A stretch of DNA of 64,000 nt from Amycolatopsis sp. GM8 (GTDB taxonomy: Bacteria; Actinomycetota; Actinomycetes; Mycobacteriales; Pseudonocardiaceae), in NCBI RefSeq assembly GCF_021653975.1, contig NZ_JAJKFK010000004.1, positions 308,936-372,935 of the forward strand, written 5' to 3'. The notes under the pieces are model-generated. The model worked only from the letters and a program-made list of their open reading frames with translations. It was not told the origin of the DNA and searched no databases. A program made the position numbers and the translations under genes. Below are positions 34,181-48,942 of this stretch, piece after piece (positions within the stretch are counted from its first letter, which is position 1; each line of letters begins with the position of its first letter).

Positions 34181-35523
34181 AGGTTCTGGTCTGCTGGCCG
34201 CCGCATGTGCCGAGCTATTTCAACGCCGGGCACCATCTGCCGGTGTTCTCGATCGCCGCGTTCCTCCGCCGGCGCGGACACGAGGTGGACGCCCTCGACG
34301 CGGGGGCGCTCAACGTGACATGGAAGGATTTCGCCGATCGAGTGTTCCTCGGTGACTACGACCTTGTCGTCCTCGTGAACGACTTCGACGTCGTGGAAGG
34401 CGTGCGGCGAGCCGCCGACTACATCCGGGCGTTGTGTCCCCGGTCGGCGGTGATGACCGTCGGGCGGCTGAGCTATCAGACACCCGGCTTCTTCCGGGGC
34501 CTTGCGCTCGACGCGGTCGGACACAGCGGTGACTACGAGGCCGCCGTCAGCGAGGTGTTGCGCTGGCTCGCCGCCGGGCGGCCGGACGACGCCGGCCTCG
34601 CCGGCGTGTCGTGGCGGGCCGGGGACGGGTGGCGCGGCCCGCAGCGACCGGGCACTTGGCTGCCGGCCGACGACTGGGTGCTGCCGGACGTCGACGAGAT
34701 TCCGTATGTCCACTATGAACAGTTGTACATCCGGGACCAGAACAAGTTCTGCGGCATCCCCGAACGGCGGGAGCTGGTGGTTCCGGTGGCCCGAGGCTGT
34801 CCGGTGGGATGCGACTTCTGCGACGTGCCGGTGATGCAGGGACTGCGCGAGCGGCGCATGGACGTCGACCGGGTGGTGTCGTACATCCGGGAGTGCTTCG
34901 CGCGTAGCCCGTTCGAGTACGTTGCCTTCTACGCGCCGACCTTCACCCTGGACAAGCGGTGGGTTCGGCGGCTTTGCGACGCGCTGGCCGGTGAGCCCCG
35001 CCGGTACCCGTGGAAGTGCGCGACGACGATGTTCCATCTCGACGCGGACCTGGTACGGCGGATGGGGGAGGCCGGCTGTGTGCGGATCAGCGTCGGCGTG
35101 GAGACGTTCGAGGAGGAGGCCGAGCCCGGACTTCCGACGGTCAAGAAGTCGGCGCGGGCCCGGTTCGACGAAGTGGCCCGCTGGTGCCTCGACGCTGGCG
35201 TCGAGCTGAACTGCTTCCTGATCGTGGGGTTGCCCGGCACCACCCCGGACGGCGCCCGCCGGGCCATGGACGTGATCAACGGCGCGGGCGCCCGGGTGCG
35301 GCCCACGCTCTACACGCCGTACGACCGGATCCGCGCCGACATGACCGAACGGGAGGTGAGCGCCTTCAACCGCCAGCTGTTCGTCGACGAGGACGAGATC
35401 CGGGCCACCGGCATCGACCCAGGGGAGTACCTGGCCGTGCTCTATCGGAAGGACGACTACGTCACGCCGAGCACGGCCCGGATTCCCGGTCTGACCGTGC
35501 GGCTTCCGGCGGCGGGCGCGTGA
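34177..35523 (+). CDS. PolH/NikJ-type radical SAM enzyme
   Basis: A 448-residue radical SAM enzyme with the cluster motif GCPVGCDFCDV: Cys 208, 212 and 215 (CX3CX2C). The N-terminus (MKVLVCWPPHVPSYFNAGHH) matches the PolH/NikJ family, which cyclises 3'-enolpyruvyl-UMP by C5'-C7' bond formation to octosyl acid 5'-phosphate. With the NikO-type transferase and TruD, this predicts a bicyclic C-nucleoside core. The SAM-binding GVET-like segment is visible in RISVGVETFEEE. ATG 34177 overlaps the kinase stop. This is one of the most diagnostic genes of the cluster. Confidence 0.9.
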   Translation: MKVLVCWPPHVPSYFNAGHHLPVFSIAAFLRRRGHEVDALDAGALNVTWKDFADRVFLGDYDLVVLVNDFDVVEGVRRAADYIRALCPRSAVMTVGRLSYQTPGFFRGLALDAVGHSGDYEAAVSEVLRWLAAGRPDDAGLAGVSWRAGDGWRGPQRPGTWLPADDWVLPDVDEIPYVHYEQLYIRDQNKFCGIPERRELVVPVARGCPVGCDFCDVPVMQGLRERRMDVDRVVSYIRECFARSPFEYVAFYAPTFTLDKRWVRRLCDALAGEPRRYPWKCATTMFHLDADLVRRMGEAGCVRISVGVETFEEEAEPGLPTVKKSARARFDEVARWCLDAGVELNCFLIVGLPGTTPDGARRAMDVINGAGARVRPTLYTPYDRIRADMTEREVSAFNRQLFVDEDEIRATGIDPGEYLAVLYRKDDYVTPSTARIPGLTVRLPAAGA

Positions 35524-36281
35524 CCGCGGCGGTCGTCGCGAACCTGCGCGACCTGGGCGGCACCTCCACGATCCGGTCCGGACGGGTGCGCGACGGCGTT
35601 GTGCTCCGGTCCGCCGCGCCCGCCCACCTCCCGCCCGATCGCGCGGACCAGTTGGTCGCCGCCCTCGGCCCGGTCGACTACGTGGATCTGCGCACCGACC
35701 GCGAGGTGGAACGCGACGGCGGGGCGGAGGGACTGGTCGAGCGGGGTTGGTCCTGGCACCGGGTGCCGGTGCACGACGCCGAGCCGGGACTTCGGGAAAC
35801 AGTGTCCGACCGGAACCTGCGGACGCTGCCCCAATACAGCGTGGCCGCCCGCGCGGTTGTCGACCTGATCCGCGGTTGCCGGCCGGTACTGCTGGCGTGC
35901 TCGGTGGGCAAGGACCGGACGGGCGCCGTGGTCGCGCTCCTGTTGCACCGGTTCGGCGTGGCCGCGCACGTGGCCGCCGCCGAGTACGAGGCGGGGAACG
36001 CGGTGCTCGGCGCCGAACGCGCCCTGCTTCCGCCGCGCTGGCGGGACAACAGCTCTCCGCTGCGGGCGGTCCGGGCCACCGAGATCGACGCCGTCCTGCG
36101 AGCCGACCGGATGTCGCCGGCAGACCGCGCCGCGCTGGACCGCGCACGACCATTTCTTCTGACACCGGAGGCGCCACCCGGCGCTGCTCGGAAAACACTC
36201 CCGCCAACAAAGGGATCGCGCCATGACAACCTCAGTTCGAAACCAGGTCCTGGCCATCGTCAAACGCGTTCTGAAGCGTGA
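35520..36281 (+). CDS. Tyrosine-phosphatase-fold phosphatase (NikL/PolJ-like)
   Basis: A 253-residue cysteine phosphatase. The P-loop is LACSVGKDRTGA, giving CX5R with Cys 127 and Arg 133; NLRDLGG and DYVDLRTDREVERDG are typical of the actinobacterial protein-tyrosine/serine phosphatase family. NikL/PolJ homologues remove phosphate from nucleoside intermediates, so this is the likely partner of the P-loop kinases. The GTG start at 35520 overlaps the radical SAM stop. The frame continues 59 bp into the carrier-protein gene; the overlapped tail (GSRHDNLSSK) is probably nonessential. Confidence 0.85.
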   Translation: MTAAVVANLRDLGGTSTIRSGRVRDGVVLRSAAPAHLPPDRADQLVAALGPVDYVDLRTDREVERDGGAEGLVERGWSWHRVPVHDAEPGLRETVSDRNLRTLPQYSVAARAVVDLIRGCRPVLLACSVGKDRTGAVVALLLHRFGVAAHVAAAEYEAGNAVLGAERALLPPRWRDNSSPLRAVRATEIDAVLRADRMSPADRAALDRARPFLLTPEAPPGAARKTLPPTKGSRHDNLSSKPGPGHRQTRSEA

Positions 36282-36474
36282 AGAAATTCCGGAGAACGTC
36301 GATTTCTTCGATCTGGGTGCCTCGTCGCTGGCGGTTATTCAGATCGTCGAACTCGTGCGCAAGGAATGCGACTCCGAGGTGTGGATCACCGACGCGTTCG
36401 ACGCTGCCGACATTGCCGCGTTCGCCGAACTCGCCGAGCAGGGAGTTCGATCCGGCGCGAGCGCGACGAAGTGA
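36223..36474 (+). CDS. Free-standing acyl/peptidyl carrier protein
   Basis: An 83-residue four-helix carrier protein. FFDLGASSLAVIQIV holds the phosphopantetheine Ser (S35 by alignment). It has no adjacent partner domain. It may carry an amino acid or acyl group activated by the ANL ligase at 21092 or the ligase-KR-T protein, and deliver it to the N-terminal condensation domain of the NRPS; it could also tether the sugar acid. It sits within the nucleoside operon between the phosphatase and SurE genes, overlapping both, which ties the peptide and nucleoside halves of the cluster together. Confidence 0.9.
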   Translation: MTTSVRNQVLAIVKRVLKREEIPENVDFFDLGASSLAVIQIVELVRKECDSEVWITDAFDAADIAAFAELAEQGVRSGASATK

Positions 36475-37274
36475 TGCGGGTCCTGGTCACCAACGACGAC
36501 GGGATCGACGCACCCGGGCTGCGTGCGCTCGCGGGGGCCGTGACCGGCGCCGGGCACGATGTCGTCGTCGTCGCGCCGCTCGACGACCGCAGTGGCTGCG
36601 GCGCGGGCATGGCCTACACCCCGGGCGAACCGGTGGCCACGGTCGAGAAGGAGTTCCCCGAACTGCCCGGGGTGCCGTTCGTCGGGATCGACGGCACCCC
36701 CGCCCTGGCGGTCATGCTGGCCAGGATCGGGACGTTCGGCCCGCCGCCCTGGTGCGTCGCGTCGGGCGTCAACCGGGGCTCCAACACCGGCCGGGCGATT
36801 CTGCACTCGGGCACGGTCGGCGGAGCCCTGGCCGCGGCGTCACTGGGCATGTCGGGCATCGCGGTCAGCATGGACTCCGACGAGCCGGTGCATGTCGGGA
36901 CGGCGGCAGAAGTAGCGGGGTACGCGACGAACTGGCTGGCCGGGGCGCGGAAGCGAACTGTGCTCAACATCAACGTCCCCGACCTGTCGCTGGCCGAGGT
37001 GCGCGGCGTGCGATGGGCCAGACTGGCCGCGGTGGGCCGGCGCGTGCTGCGGGCCGATCGCCGGGAGGGCACCGGGCCGAGGGTGTGGCTCGACGCCTCG
37101 GGCCTGCCTGAGGATCCGACCACCGACGCGCAGCTGCTCGCCGACGGGTATGTCACTGTTACCCCGGTCGGGACGCTGCACGGCCTACCCGACAACGGTT
37201 CCGCACAGGCGCTGGATGAGGCGTTGATGTGCACCGCACCGCAGAGAAGGACTGAGGAACAGCCCGACCGATGA
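36474..37274 (+). CDS. SurE-family 5'/3'-nucleotidase
   Basis: A 266-residue SurE phosphatase starting MRVLVTNDDGIDAPGLRALA, with the metal-binding NDD (Asn 7, Asp 8, Asp 9) and the downstream VASGVNRGSNTGRAILHSGT loop. SurE enzymes dephosphorylate nucleotides. Here it probably removes the 5'-phosphate left on the octosyl nucleotide by the UMP-derived route (inference). The ATG at 36474 shares its A with the carrier-protein stop (TGATG); its own stop overlaps the second kinase (ATGA). A household stress nucleotidase is less likely in this operon. Confidence 0.9.
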   Translation: MRVLVTNDDGIDAPGLRALAGAVTGAGHDVVVVAPLDDRSGCGAGMAYTPGEPVATVEKEFPELPGVPFVGIDGTPALAVMLARIGTFGPPPWCVASGVNRGSNTGRAILHSGTVGGALAAASLGMSGIAVSMDSDEPVHVGTAAEVAGYATNWLAGARKRTVLNINVPDLSLAEVRGVRWARLAAVGRRVLRADRREGTGPRVWLDASGLPEDPTTDAQLLADGYVTVTPVGTLHGLPDNGSAQALDEALMCTAPQRRTEEQPDR

Positions 37275-37846
37275 ACAGCGATATCGCGGGTGACACCCGC
37301 ACCGGACAGCTCCACCGCGTGGTCATCCTGGGTACCTGTGGCTCAGGCAAGTCGACCTTGGCGAAGAAGCTGGCGGCCAGGGCCGGGTCCGAGCACATCG
37401 AACTCGACGGTCTCCATCATGGCCCGAACTGGACGGCCGCACCCATTGAGATCTTCCGGGAGCGGGTGTCCACCCAGACCGACGGGCCGGCCTGGGTGGT
37501 CGACGGCAACTACATCGACCTGGTCAGCGACCTGCTCTGGCCTCGGGCCGACACGATCGTCTGGCTGGACATTCCGTTGCCGTTGATCCTGCTGCGGATC
37601 ATCCGGCGAAGTCTCGGCCGGATCCTGCGGCGGACCGAGCTGTGGAGCGGAAACCGCGAGACGTGGAGCAACCTGCTCGGGAAGGACTCCCTGGTCAAGT
37701 GGGCGGTGAGTTCGCACCGGAGGCATTGCGCCGAACTGCCCCTGAGGTTGGCGCCCCCGCGGCTGACCGGGGTGTCGGTGGTCCGGTTGCGATCGTCGGC
37801 CGAGGCCGACCGATGGTTCGCATCGCTGCCGCCGCGGCAGGCCTGA
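37271..37846 (+). CDS. Second P-loop kinase (FlaR/adenylate kinase-like)
   Basis: A 191-residue protein with Walker A LGTCGSGKSTLAKKL, WVVDGNYIDLVSDLLWPRAD and the basic lid IIRRSLGRILRRTELWSGNRE, all typical of FlaR-like kinases and shared with the 33518 kinase. Two such kinases in one nucleoside cluster suggest two phosphorylation steps or one biosynthetic and one resistance kinase. It is the last gene of the rightward operon and is followed by a strong terminator hairpin. Confidence 0.8.
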   Translation: MNSDIAGDTRTGQLHRVVILGTCGSGKSTLAKKLAARAGSEHIELDGLHHGPNWTAAPIEIFRERVSTQTDGPAWVVDGNYIDLVSDLLWPRADTIVWLDIPLPLILLRIIRRSLGRILRRTELWSGNRETWSNLLGKDSLVKWAVSSHRRHCAELPLRLAPPRLTGVSVVRLRSSAEADRWFASLPPRQA

Positions 37847-37860
37847 CTGACCGTTGACGG

Positions 37861-37895
37861 CCCTCGTCCGGGCGGTGTCCGCGCCCGGACGAGGG
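37861..37895. terminator. Bidirectional terminator hairpin
   Basis: CCCTCGTCCGGGCG and CGCCCGGACGAGGG form a perfect 14-bp stem with a 7-nt loop. It lies between the convergent kinase (stop 37846) and thioesterase (stop 37914) genes. Confidence 0.85.
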
Positions 37896-37913
37896 ATCAG
37901 GAGCGCGGCCGGA

Positions 37914-38693
37914 TCAGCTCGCCAGGCCCAGCCGGGTGGCGAGAACCAGCCCGAGTGAGGCGGCGATCGTCTCCGGTGACCGCCAGGCCGCGAAGTGGTC
38001 GCCGTCCACGAAATGGGTCTCGAACCGGGCACTGGTGTGCTCGGCCCACTGTCGCAGCGCCGTGCGGTCCACCAGGTCGTCGGCGTTGCCGCCGTAGGCG
38101 GTGATCGGGCAAGACAGCAGCGGCGCCGCGGTGGGCTGGTAGGTCTCGTACCAGGTGAAATCGGCCCGCAGCACGGGCAGCACCAGTTCGACGAGTTCCG
38201 AGTTGCCCAGGAGGTCCTCGTCAAGACCGCCCCGGGCGCGGATGGCCGCCAGGAAGTCCTCGTCGGGCAGTTGGTGCACCAGCGCCGGGGAATCGCCGCG
38301 CCAGCCCGGGGCGCCTTCTCCGGACACGAACAACTGCACCGGTCCGGGCCGGCCCCGGGCGGTGAGGACCCGGGCGGCCTCGTAGGCCAGCAGCGCGCCG
38401 CCACTGTGACCGAACAGCGCATACGGCTCGTCGGCGGTTGCCGCGATCGCGTCCGCGACCGCCTCGATCACGTCGGAGAACCGGATCAGCGGATCTTCGA
38501 GGAAGCGATCCTCGCGCCCGGGCAGCTGGATCGCCCGCAGCTCGATCCACCCGGGCAGGACCGGCGCCCACGGCAGGTAGGCCGACGCACCGGCGCCGGG
38601 AAACGGCAGGCAGTACAGCCGAATCTTCGCCGCCGGGTTCGGCACACTACGGGAATACGGTGAATCGGATACAAAAATGTGACTGGACTCCAT
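37914..38693 (-). CDS. Type II thioesterase
   Basis: A 259-residue alpha/beta hydrolase of the type II (editing) thioesterase family. LYCLPFPGAGASAY opens the fold, the nucleophile Ser lies in LFGHSGGALLAYEAAR, Asp in GGNADDLVDR and His in DGDHFAAW. These enzymes clear misloaded or stalled groups from carrier domains, serving the NRPS next door, with which it diverges across 114 bp. Its presence supports an active assembly line. Confidence 0.9.
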   Translation of the reverse strand: MESSHIFVSDSPYSRSVPNPAAKIRLYCLPFPGAGASAYLPWAPVLPGWIELRAIQLPGREDRFLEDPLIRFSDVIEAVADAIAATADEPYALFGHSGGALLAYEAARVLTARGRPGPVQLFVSGEGAPGWRGDSPALVHQLPDEDFLAAIRARGGLDEDLLGNSELVELVLPVLRADFTWYETYQPTAAPLLSCPITAYGGNADDLVDRTALRQWAEHTSARFETHFVDGDHFAAWRSPETIAASLGLVLATRLGLAS

Positions 38694-38807
38694 ATTGCGC
38701 CCCCGCGATGGTGCTCAGAATTTACCTGACAGCCTAACGTAGTGGAGAACCGGACCGAAACAGCGAGTTCCGGTTTAACCAAGTGACAATTCACTCTTGC
38801 GTTCCAC

Positions 38808-45182
<6,375 letters not shown>

Positions 45183-45226
45183 CCGGCCAGCGGGCGTGGA
45201 CCGACCCAGCCAGGCCCGCTGGCCGG
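45183..45226. terminator. Bidirectional terminator hairpin
   Basis: CCGGCCAGCGGGC (45183-45195) and GCCCGCTGGCCGG (45214-45226) form a perfect 13-bp stem between the convergent NRPS and ligase-KR-T genes. Confidence 0.85.
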
Positions 45227-45231
45227 CGTCG

Positions 45232-48200
45232 TTACCGCCGAGCGACCAGCCGCGCGATGCCGCTGACGGTCGGCGCCGAGTAGAAAGCCCGGAGCGGCAG
45301 GCGGATCCCGAGCCGGCTGGACATCCGTTCCTGGACCTGCGCGCTCAGCAGCGAGCTGCCCCCGAGTTCGAAGAAACTCTGGTCGCGTCCGATCTCGGCA
45401 TGTCCCAGCACCTCGCGCCAGACATCCGCGATGCGCGCCTCCAGGCCGGGCAGTGGCGGCTCCGCCATGCCTCGTGCCGCGCTCACCAGCCGGGCCAGCG
45501 TCGCGCCGTCCGGTCCGGGTAGGACGGCGACGTGTACGGCGTCGACCGGCACGTCGACCACGGCGGCCGCCGCCGCGGCGACCTCGTCCCGGAGTTCCGG
45601 CCGGCCGGTGAACGCGACCAGCAATGTGGGAATGGTCGCGTCCTCGGTGAGGGATCGGCCAACGGCCGGATTGGCCGGGTCAAGCCCGATCAGCAGGTGC
45701 GGGGCGTCGATGGCCTGCGCCACGAGCAGCGAGCCTAGCCCCCGTTCGGTTGAGATTGGCCGGAAACCGCGCGCGGCGGCAGCGGCCGACGTGGGGGAAC
45801 CGGTGTTCATGCCGACGCCGCTCCACTGGCTCCAGGCCAGCGAACGCACGCGGCAGCCCGCCGCGGACCACTGCAGGGCGAGTCCGTCGAGGAACCCGTT
45901 CGCCGCCGCGTACGCCCCGAAGGCCGAACCCCCGAACCAGCCGTTGACCGAGGAGAACAGCACGACCTCGACGCCGGGACGCTCCGCCACCAGGGCACCC
46001 AGGGACAGCGCGCCCTGCACTTTCGCGCGCAGCGCCGCGCGGAACGTGTCGGGTGAGGTACGGGCGACCAGATGTGCGTCGAGGTCGTCCCATTGCTCGC
46101 GGACCGAAGCCCCCGCGAGATGGAAGATGCCGGTCAGCCGCCGACCCCAGTGACGTTCCGCGTCGGCGACCGCTGACCGCAACAGCGTCGCGTCCGCGGC
46201 GTCGCAGCGCACGTAGCGGACGTCCTCGCTGTCGGCCGGCCCGTCGGACGACCGACCGGTCAGCAGGATCTTCGCGCTATAGGCGACGGCCAGTTGGTGC
46301 GCGAGCAGTCGACCGAGACCACCGCCGCCTCCGGTGATGAGCAGCAGGCCGCCTGGACCGAACGCGGGTGCGACCGACTCGGGCACGGGTGCGGGGGCGA
46401 GGACGGGCACGCTGCGCTTCCCGTCGCGGTAACAGGCGACGACATCCTCGCCCCATCCGCTGGCAGGGTCCTCGGCATCGGTGAGCAACAGCCTGCTCGA
46501 CCGCACCGGCCGTTCGTCGGCGATCGTGCGGACCAGGCCGGTCAGCGCGCCGCCGACGGGGGTGTCCGGCCGGCCCAGCACCAGCAGATCCACATCGGAG
46601 AGGCCGGCGCCGGCCAGGGCCTGAACCAGACCGACCAGGGAGACCAGCGGCTCCTCCGCGGTGCCGCCGTCGGTCAGGGCCACCGCGTGCACGACGGTGT
46701 CGATCCGGCCGTGCTCGGCGATCGCCTGGGCGAGAACGGCCGGATACGGAGAATCGGGCCGTGCGACGACGACCGGTCCGGTCGCCTGCGCGGTGAACTT
46801 CGCGGCGACGACCTCGGCGGCGACCACCACGAGCACCCCGGCCGGACCGGCCGCCGGCTCGGGCTTCGCGACCCAGGACGGTGTGAAGAACCAGGGGGGC
46901 AGCGTCCGAGGGCCTTCCTCGGCGATCTCCAGTTCCCGCAGCAGGACGTCGAAGTCCCCGGCGCGATAGCGCGCGGCGAGCTTGGCCCGCTGGATCTTGC
47001 CAGACGTCGTACGCGGGAACTCCGCGGCGGAGATCGGCAGCACGGCGCGCGGGTCGAGCCCGGTGCGCGTCGCCACCGCAACGCGCACGGACCGCACGGT
47101 GTCGCGCTGGTCGTGACCTGGTGAGTCGGGCACATAGAACAACACCAGCTGATCCGTGCCGCGGTCGGCATCGAACACCCCGCAGGCGGCGGCCGAGGCA
47201 GGCGCCACTCCGGGCGTCGTGCACACCACCGCCTCGATGTCGTGGCTGAGGTGGTTGACCCCGTTGACGATGATCAAGTCCTTCGCGCGTCCGGCGATAA
47301 ACAGCCCGCCCTGCCAGAAGAAGGCCAAATCACCGGTCCTGAACCACCCGTCGGGCGTGCGCGTCTCGCGGTTCGCCTCAGGATTCGCGTAGTAGCTGGA
47401 CAACATGGTCGTGCCGGTGATCTCCAGCGCGCCGATCCGTCCTTCCGGTACCAGCTCGCCACTCGGGTCGACCACACGCATGCGCACGCCGGGCATCGGC
47501 CCGCCGACATCGGTCAACCGGACCGTCTGGTCCCCGCCGAACCGCAGATCCCCGCCCAGGGAGTCTTTCGCGACCTCGGCGACGCCGCGGGCCCGGACCA
47601 CTCCGGACATTCGGGTATGGGTCACGGTCGACGACGTCTCGGACATTCCCCACGACGGCACCATCGCGTCATCCGGCAGGCCGTACGGAGCCAGCAACCG
47701 AAGAAACGTGTGCACGGTGTCCGGGTTGACCGGCTCGCCCGCGTTGTAGATGGTGCGCAGGCAGCTCAGGTCCCAGGCCCCCCGCGCGATGTCGTCCCGG
47801 TATTCGAGCAGCAGCGTGAAGGCGAAGTTCGGCGCGGCGAGATTCGTGATCCGGTAGCGGTCGATCCAGTCGAGCCAGGCCAACGGGCGGGCCGCGAACA
47901 TGTCCGGTGTCGCGTTCACCTGTTCGCACGCCAGGAAGACATCGCGGACGTGCGCCATCACACAGCCCATCACGTGGTCCATGGGCATCGAGCACAAGGT
48001 GACCTCGTCCGGGCCGAGCTGATTCACCGTGATGTCGCCGAAGGTCCGTGCGACGATCGAGGAGTTGTTGTGCTGGACGCACTTGGGCATCCCGGTGCTG
48101 CCGGAGGTGAGCAGGTTGAGCACCGGGACGTCGGCGCCGGACTCGAAAAGAACCGCCGGTTCCGTGGGAGACAGCTGCCGCACCTCGACGACGTCGGCCT

Positions 48201-48846
48201 CGGCGCCCCATGCTTCGGTGAGTGAACCAGCCAGCGCCGGCACGTCGGTCGCGATGAGCGGTCGTCCGAGAAACTCCCAGATGTTGTGCAGCTTCTCGGC
48301 ATTGGGGCCGCTGTCGGGATTCGCGACGGCCGCGACCGGCGTCGGAATGAGCCCGCCCAGGACGCACGCCCAGAAAGTGATCACGAACTCGCGATTGGCG
48401 ACGAACTGGAACACGACCTCGTTGCCCGGCCGCGCCCCCCATGCCTGGAGGCCACCGAGGACCTGCCGGGCGGCGTCGAGGAGTTCCGGATAGCCAAGGC
48501 GATCAGCGTCGCCGTTGGGTAGCAGAAAGGTGATTCCCTTGTGCGGCGCGAGGAGTGCGGCCCGCTCGAGCGCCGCGCCTACGGTGCGCGGGAAGTCCGC
48601 CGGCAGCTCGGCCGCACCGCCGTCCAGGAACGCAAGCGGCCGTTGGGTGGAGTCATCGCCATCGGATGGCGCAGGCGCGGAAGCGGGAATCGGTTCCGCT
48701 GAAATGGAAACGGTGTTGGTCAGCTCATCGAGATGCCGGCCCTGCAGCGGCCGGGGCCGCCTCCAGGGAACGGCTGTCGCAGAGGCAACCCCATTGATTC
48801 GGGTGACCGCAGCTTCCGCAAGTCGTGCGGCGTCAACGTGCGACAT
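45232..48846 (-). CDS. Ligase-ketoreductase-carrier protein (A/CAL-KR-T)
   Basis: A 1204-residue, three-domain assembly-line protein. Residues about 75-600 form an ANL ligase (LLTSGSTGMPKCVQHNNSS, FRTGDLAFFW, GRAKDLIIVNGVN, TTSGKIQRAKL), closer to CAL/FAAL-type ligases than to standard amino acid A domains. About 830-1030 is a KR with LLITGGGGGLGRL, FSSVNGWFGG and Tyr in GAYAAANGF, so reduction should be active. The T domain near 1164 has FFELGGSSLLSAQ. It probably activates an acid, reduces a keto group and passes a hydroxyacyl unit to the NRPS C1 domain (inference). ATG 48846 follows GGGGGGTGGT; an upstream TTG at 48858 is less likely. Confidence 0.85.
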   Translation of the reverse strand: MSHVDAARLAEAAVTRINGVASATAVPWRRPRPLQGRHLDELTNTVSISAEPIPASAPAPSDGDDSTQRPLAFLDGGAAELPADFPRTVGAALERAALLAPHKGITFLLPNGDADRLGYPELLDAARQVLGGLQAWGARPGNEVVFQFVANREFVITFWACVLGGLIPTPVAAVANPDSGPNAEKLHNIWEFLGRPLIATDVPALAGSLTEAWGAEADVVEVRQLSPTEPAVLFESGADVPVLNLLTSGSTGMPKCVQHNNSSIVARTFGDITVNQLGPDEVTLCSMPMDHVMGCVMAHVRDVFLACEQVNATPDMFAARPLAWLDWIDRYRITNLAAPNFAFTLLLEYRDDIARGAWDLSCLRTIYNAGEPVNPDTVHTFLRLLAPYGLPDDAMVPSWGMSETSSTVTHTRMSGVVRARGVAEVAKDSLGGDLRFGGDQTVRLTDVGGPMPGVRMRVVDPSGELVPEGRIGALEITGTTMLSSYYANPEANRETRTPDGWFRTGDLAFFWQGGLFIAGRAKDLIIVNGVNHLSHDIEAVVCTTPGVAPASAAACGVFDADRGTDQLVLFYVPDSPGHDQRDTVRSVRVAVATRTGLDPRAVLPISAAEFPRTTSGKIQRAKLAARYRAGDFDVLLRELEIAEEGPRTLPPWFFTPSWVAKPEPAAGPAGVLVVVAAEVVAAKFTAQATGPVVVARPDSPYPAVLAQAIAEHGRIDTVVHAVALTDGGTAEEPLVSLVGLVQALAGAGLSDVDLLVLGRPDTPVGGALTGLVRTIADERPVRSSRLLLTDAEDPASGWGEDVVACYRDGKRSVPVLAPAPVPESVAPAFGPGGLLLITGGGGGLGRLLAHQLAVAYSAKILLTGRSSDGPADSEDVRYVRCDAADATLLRSAVADAERHWGRRLTGIFHLAGASVREQWDDLDAHLVARTSPDTFRAALRAKVQGALSLGALVAERPGVEVVLFSSVNGWFGGSAFGAYAAANGFLDGLALQWSAAGCRVRSLAWSQWSGVGMNTGSPTSAAAAARGFRPISTERGLGSLLVAQAIDAPHLLIGLDPANPAVGRSLTEDATIPTLLVAFTGRPELRDEVAAAAAAVVDVPVDAVHVAVLPGPDGATLARLVSAARGMAEPPLPGLEARIADVWREVLGHAEIGRDQSFFELGGSSLLSAQVQERMSSRLGIRLPLRAFYSAPTVSGIARLVARR

Positions 48847-48942
48847 ACCACCCCCCAATTCCGGCGCTCGCTACGTTTCGTGGCAACCCAGCCAAAATCT
48901 GAGAATAACGGGAAGTAGTCCGAGGTGCTACCCTCTGGAGTC

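Noticed and set aside
33988-36210. 740-codon minus-strand frame opposite the radical SAM and phosphatase genes
   Set aside because: Arg/Pro/Gly-rich shadow with no family, opposite two clear enzymes.
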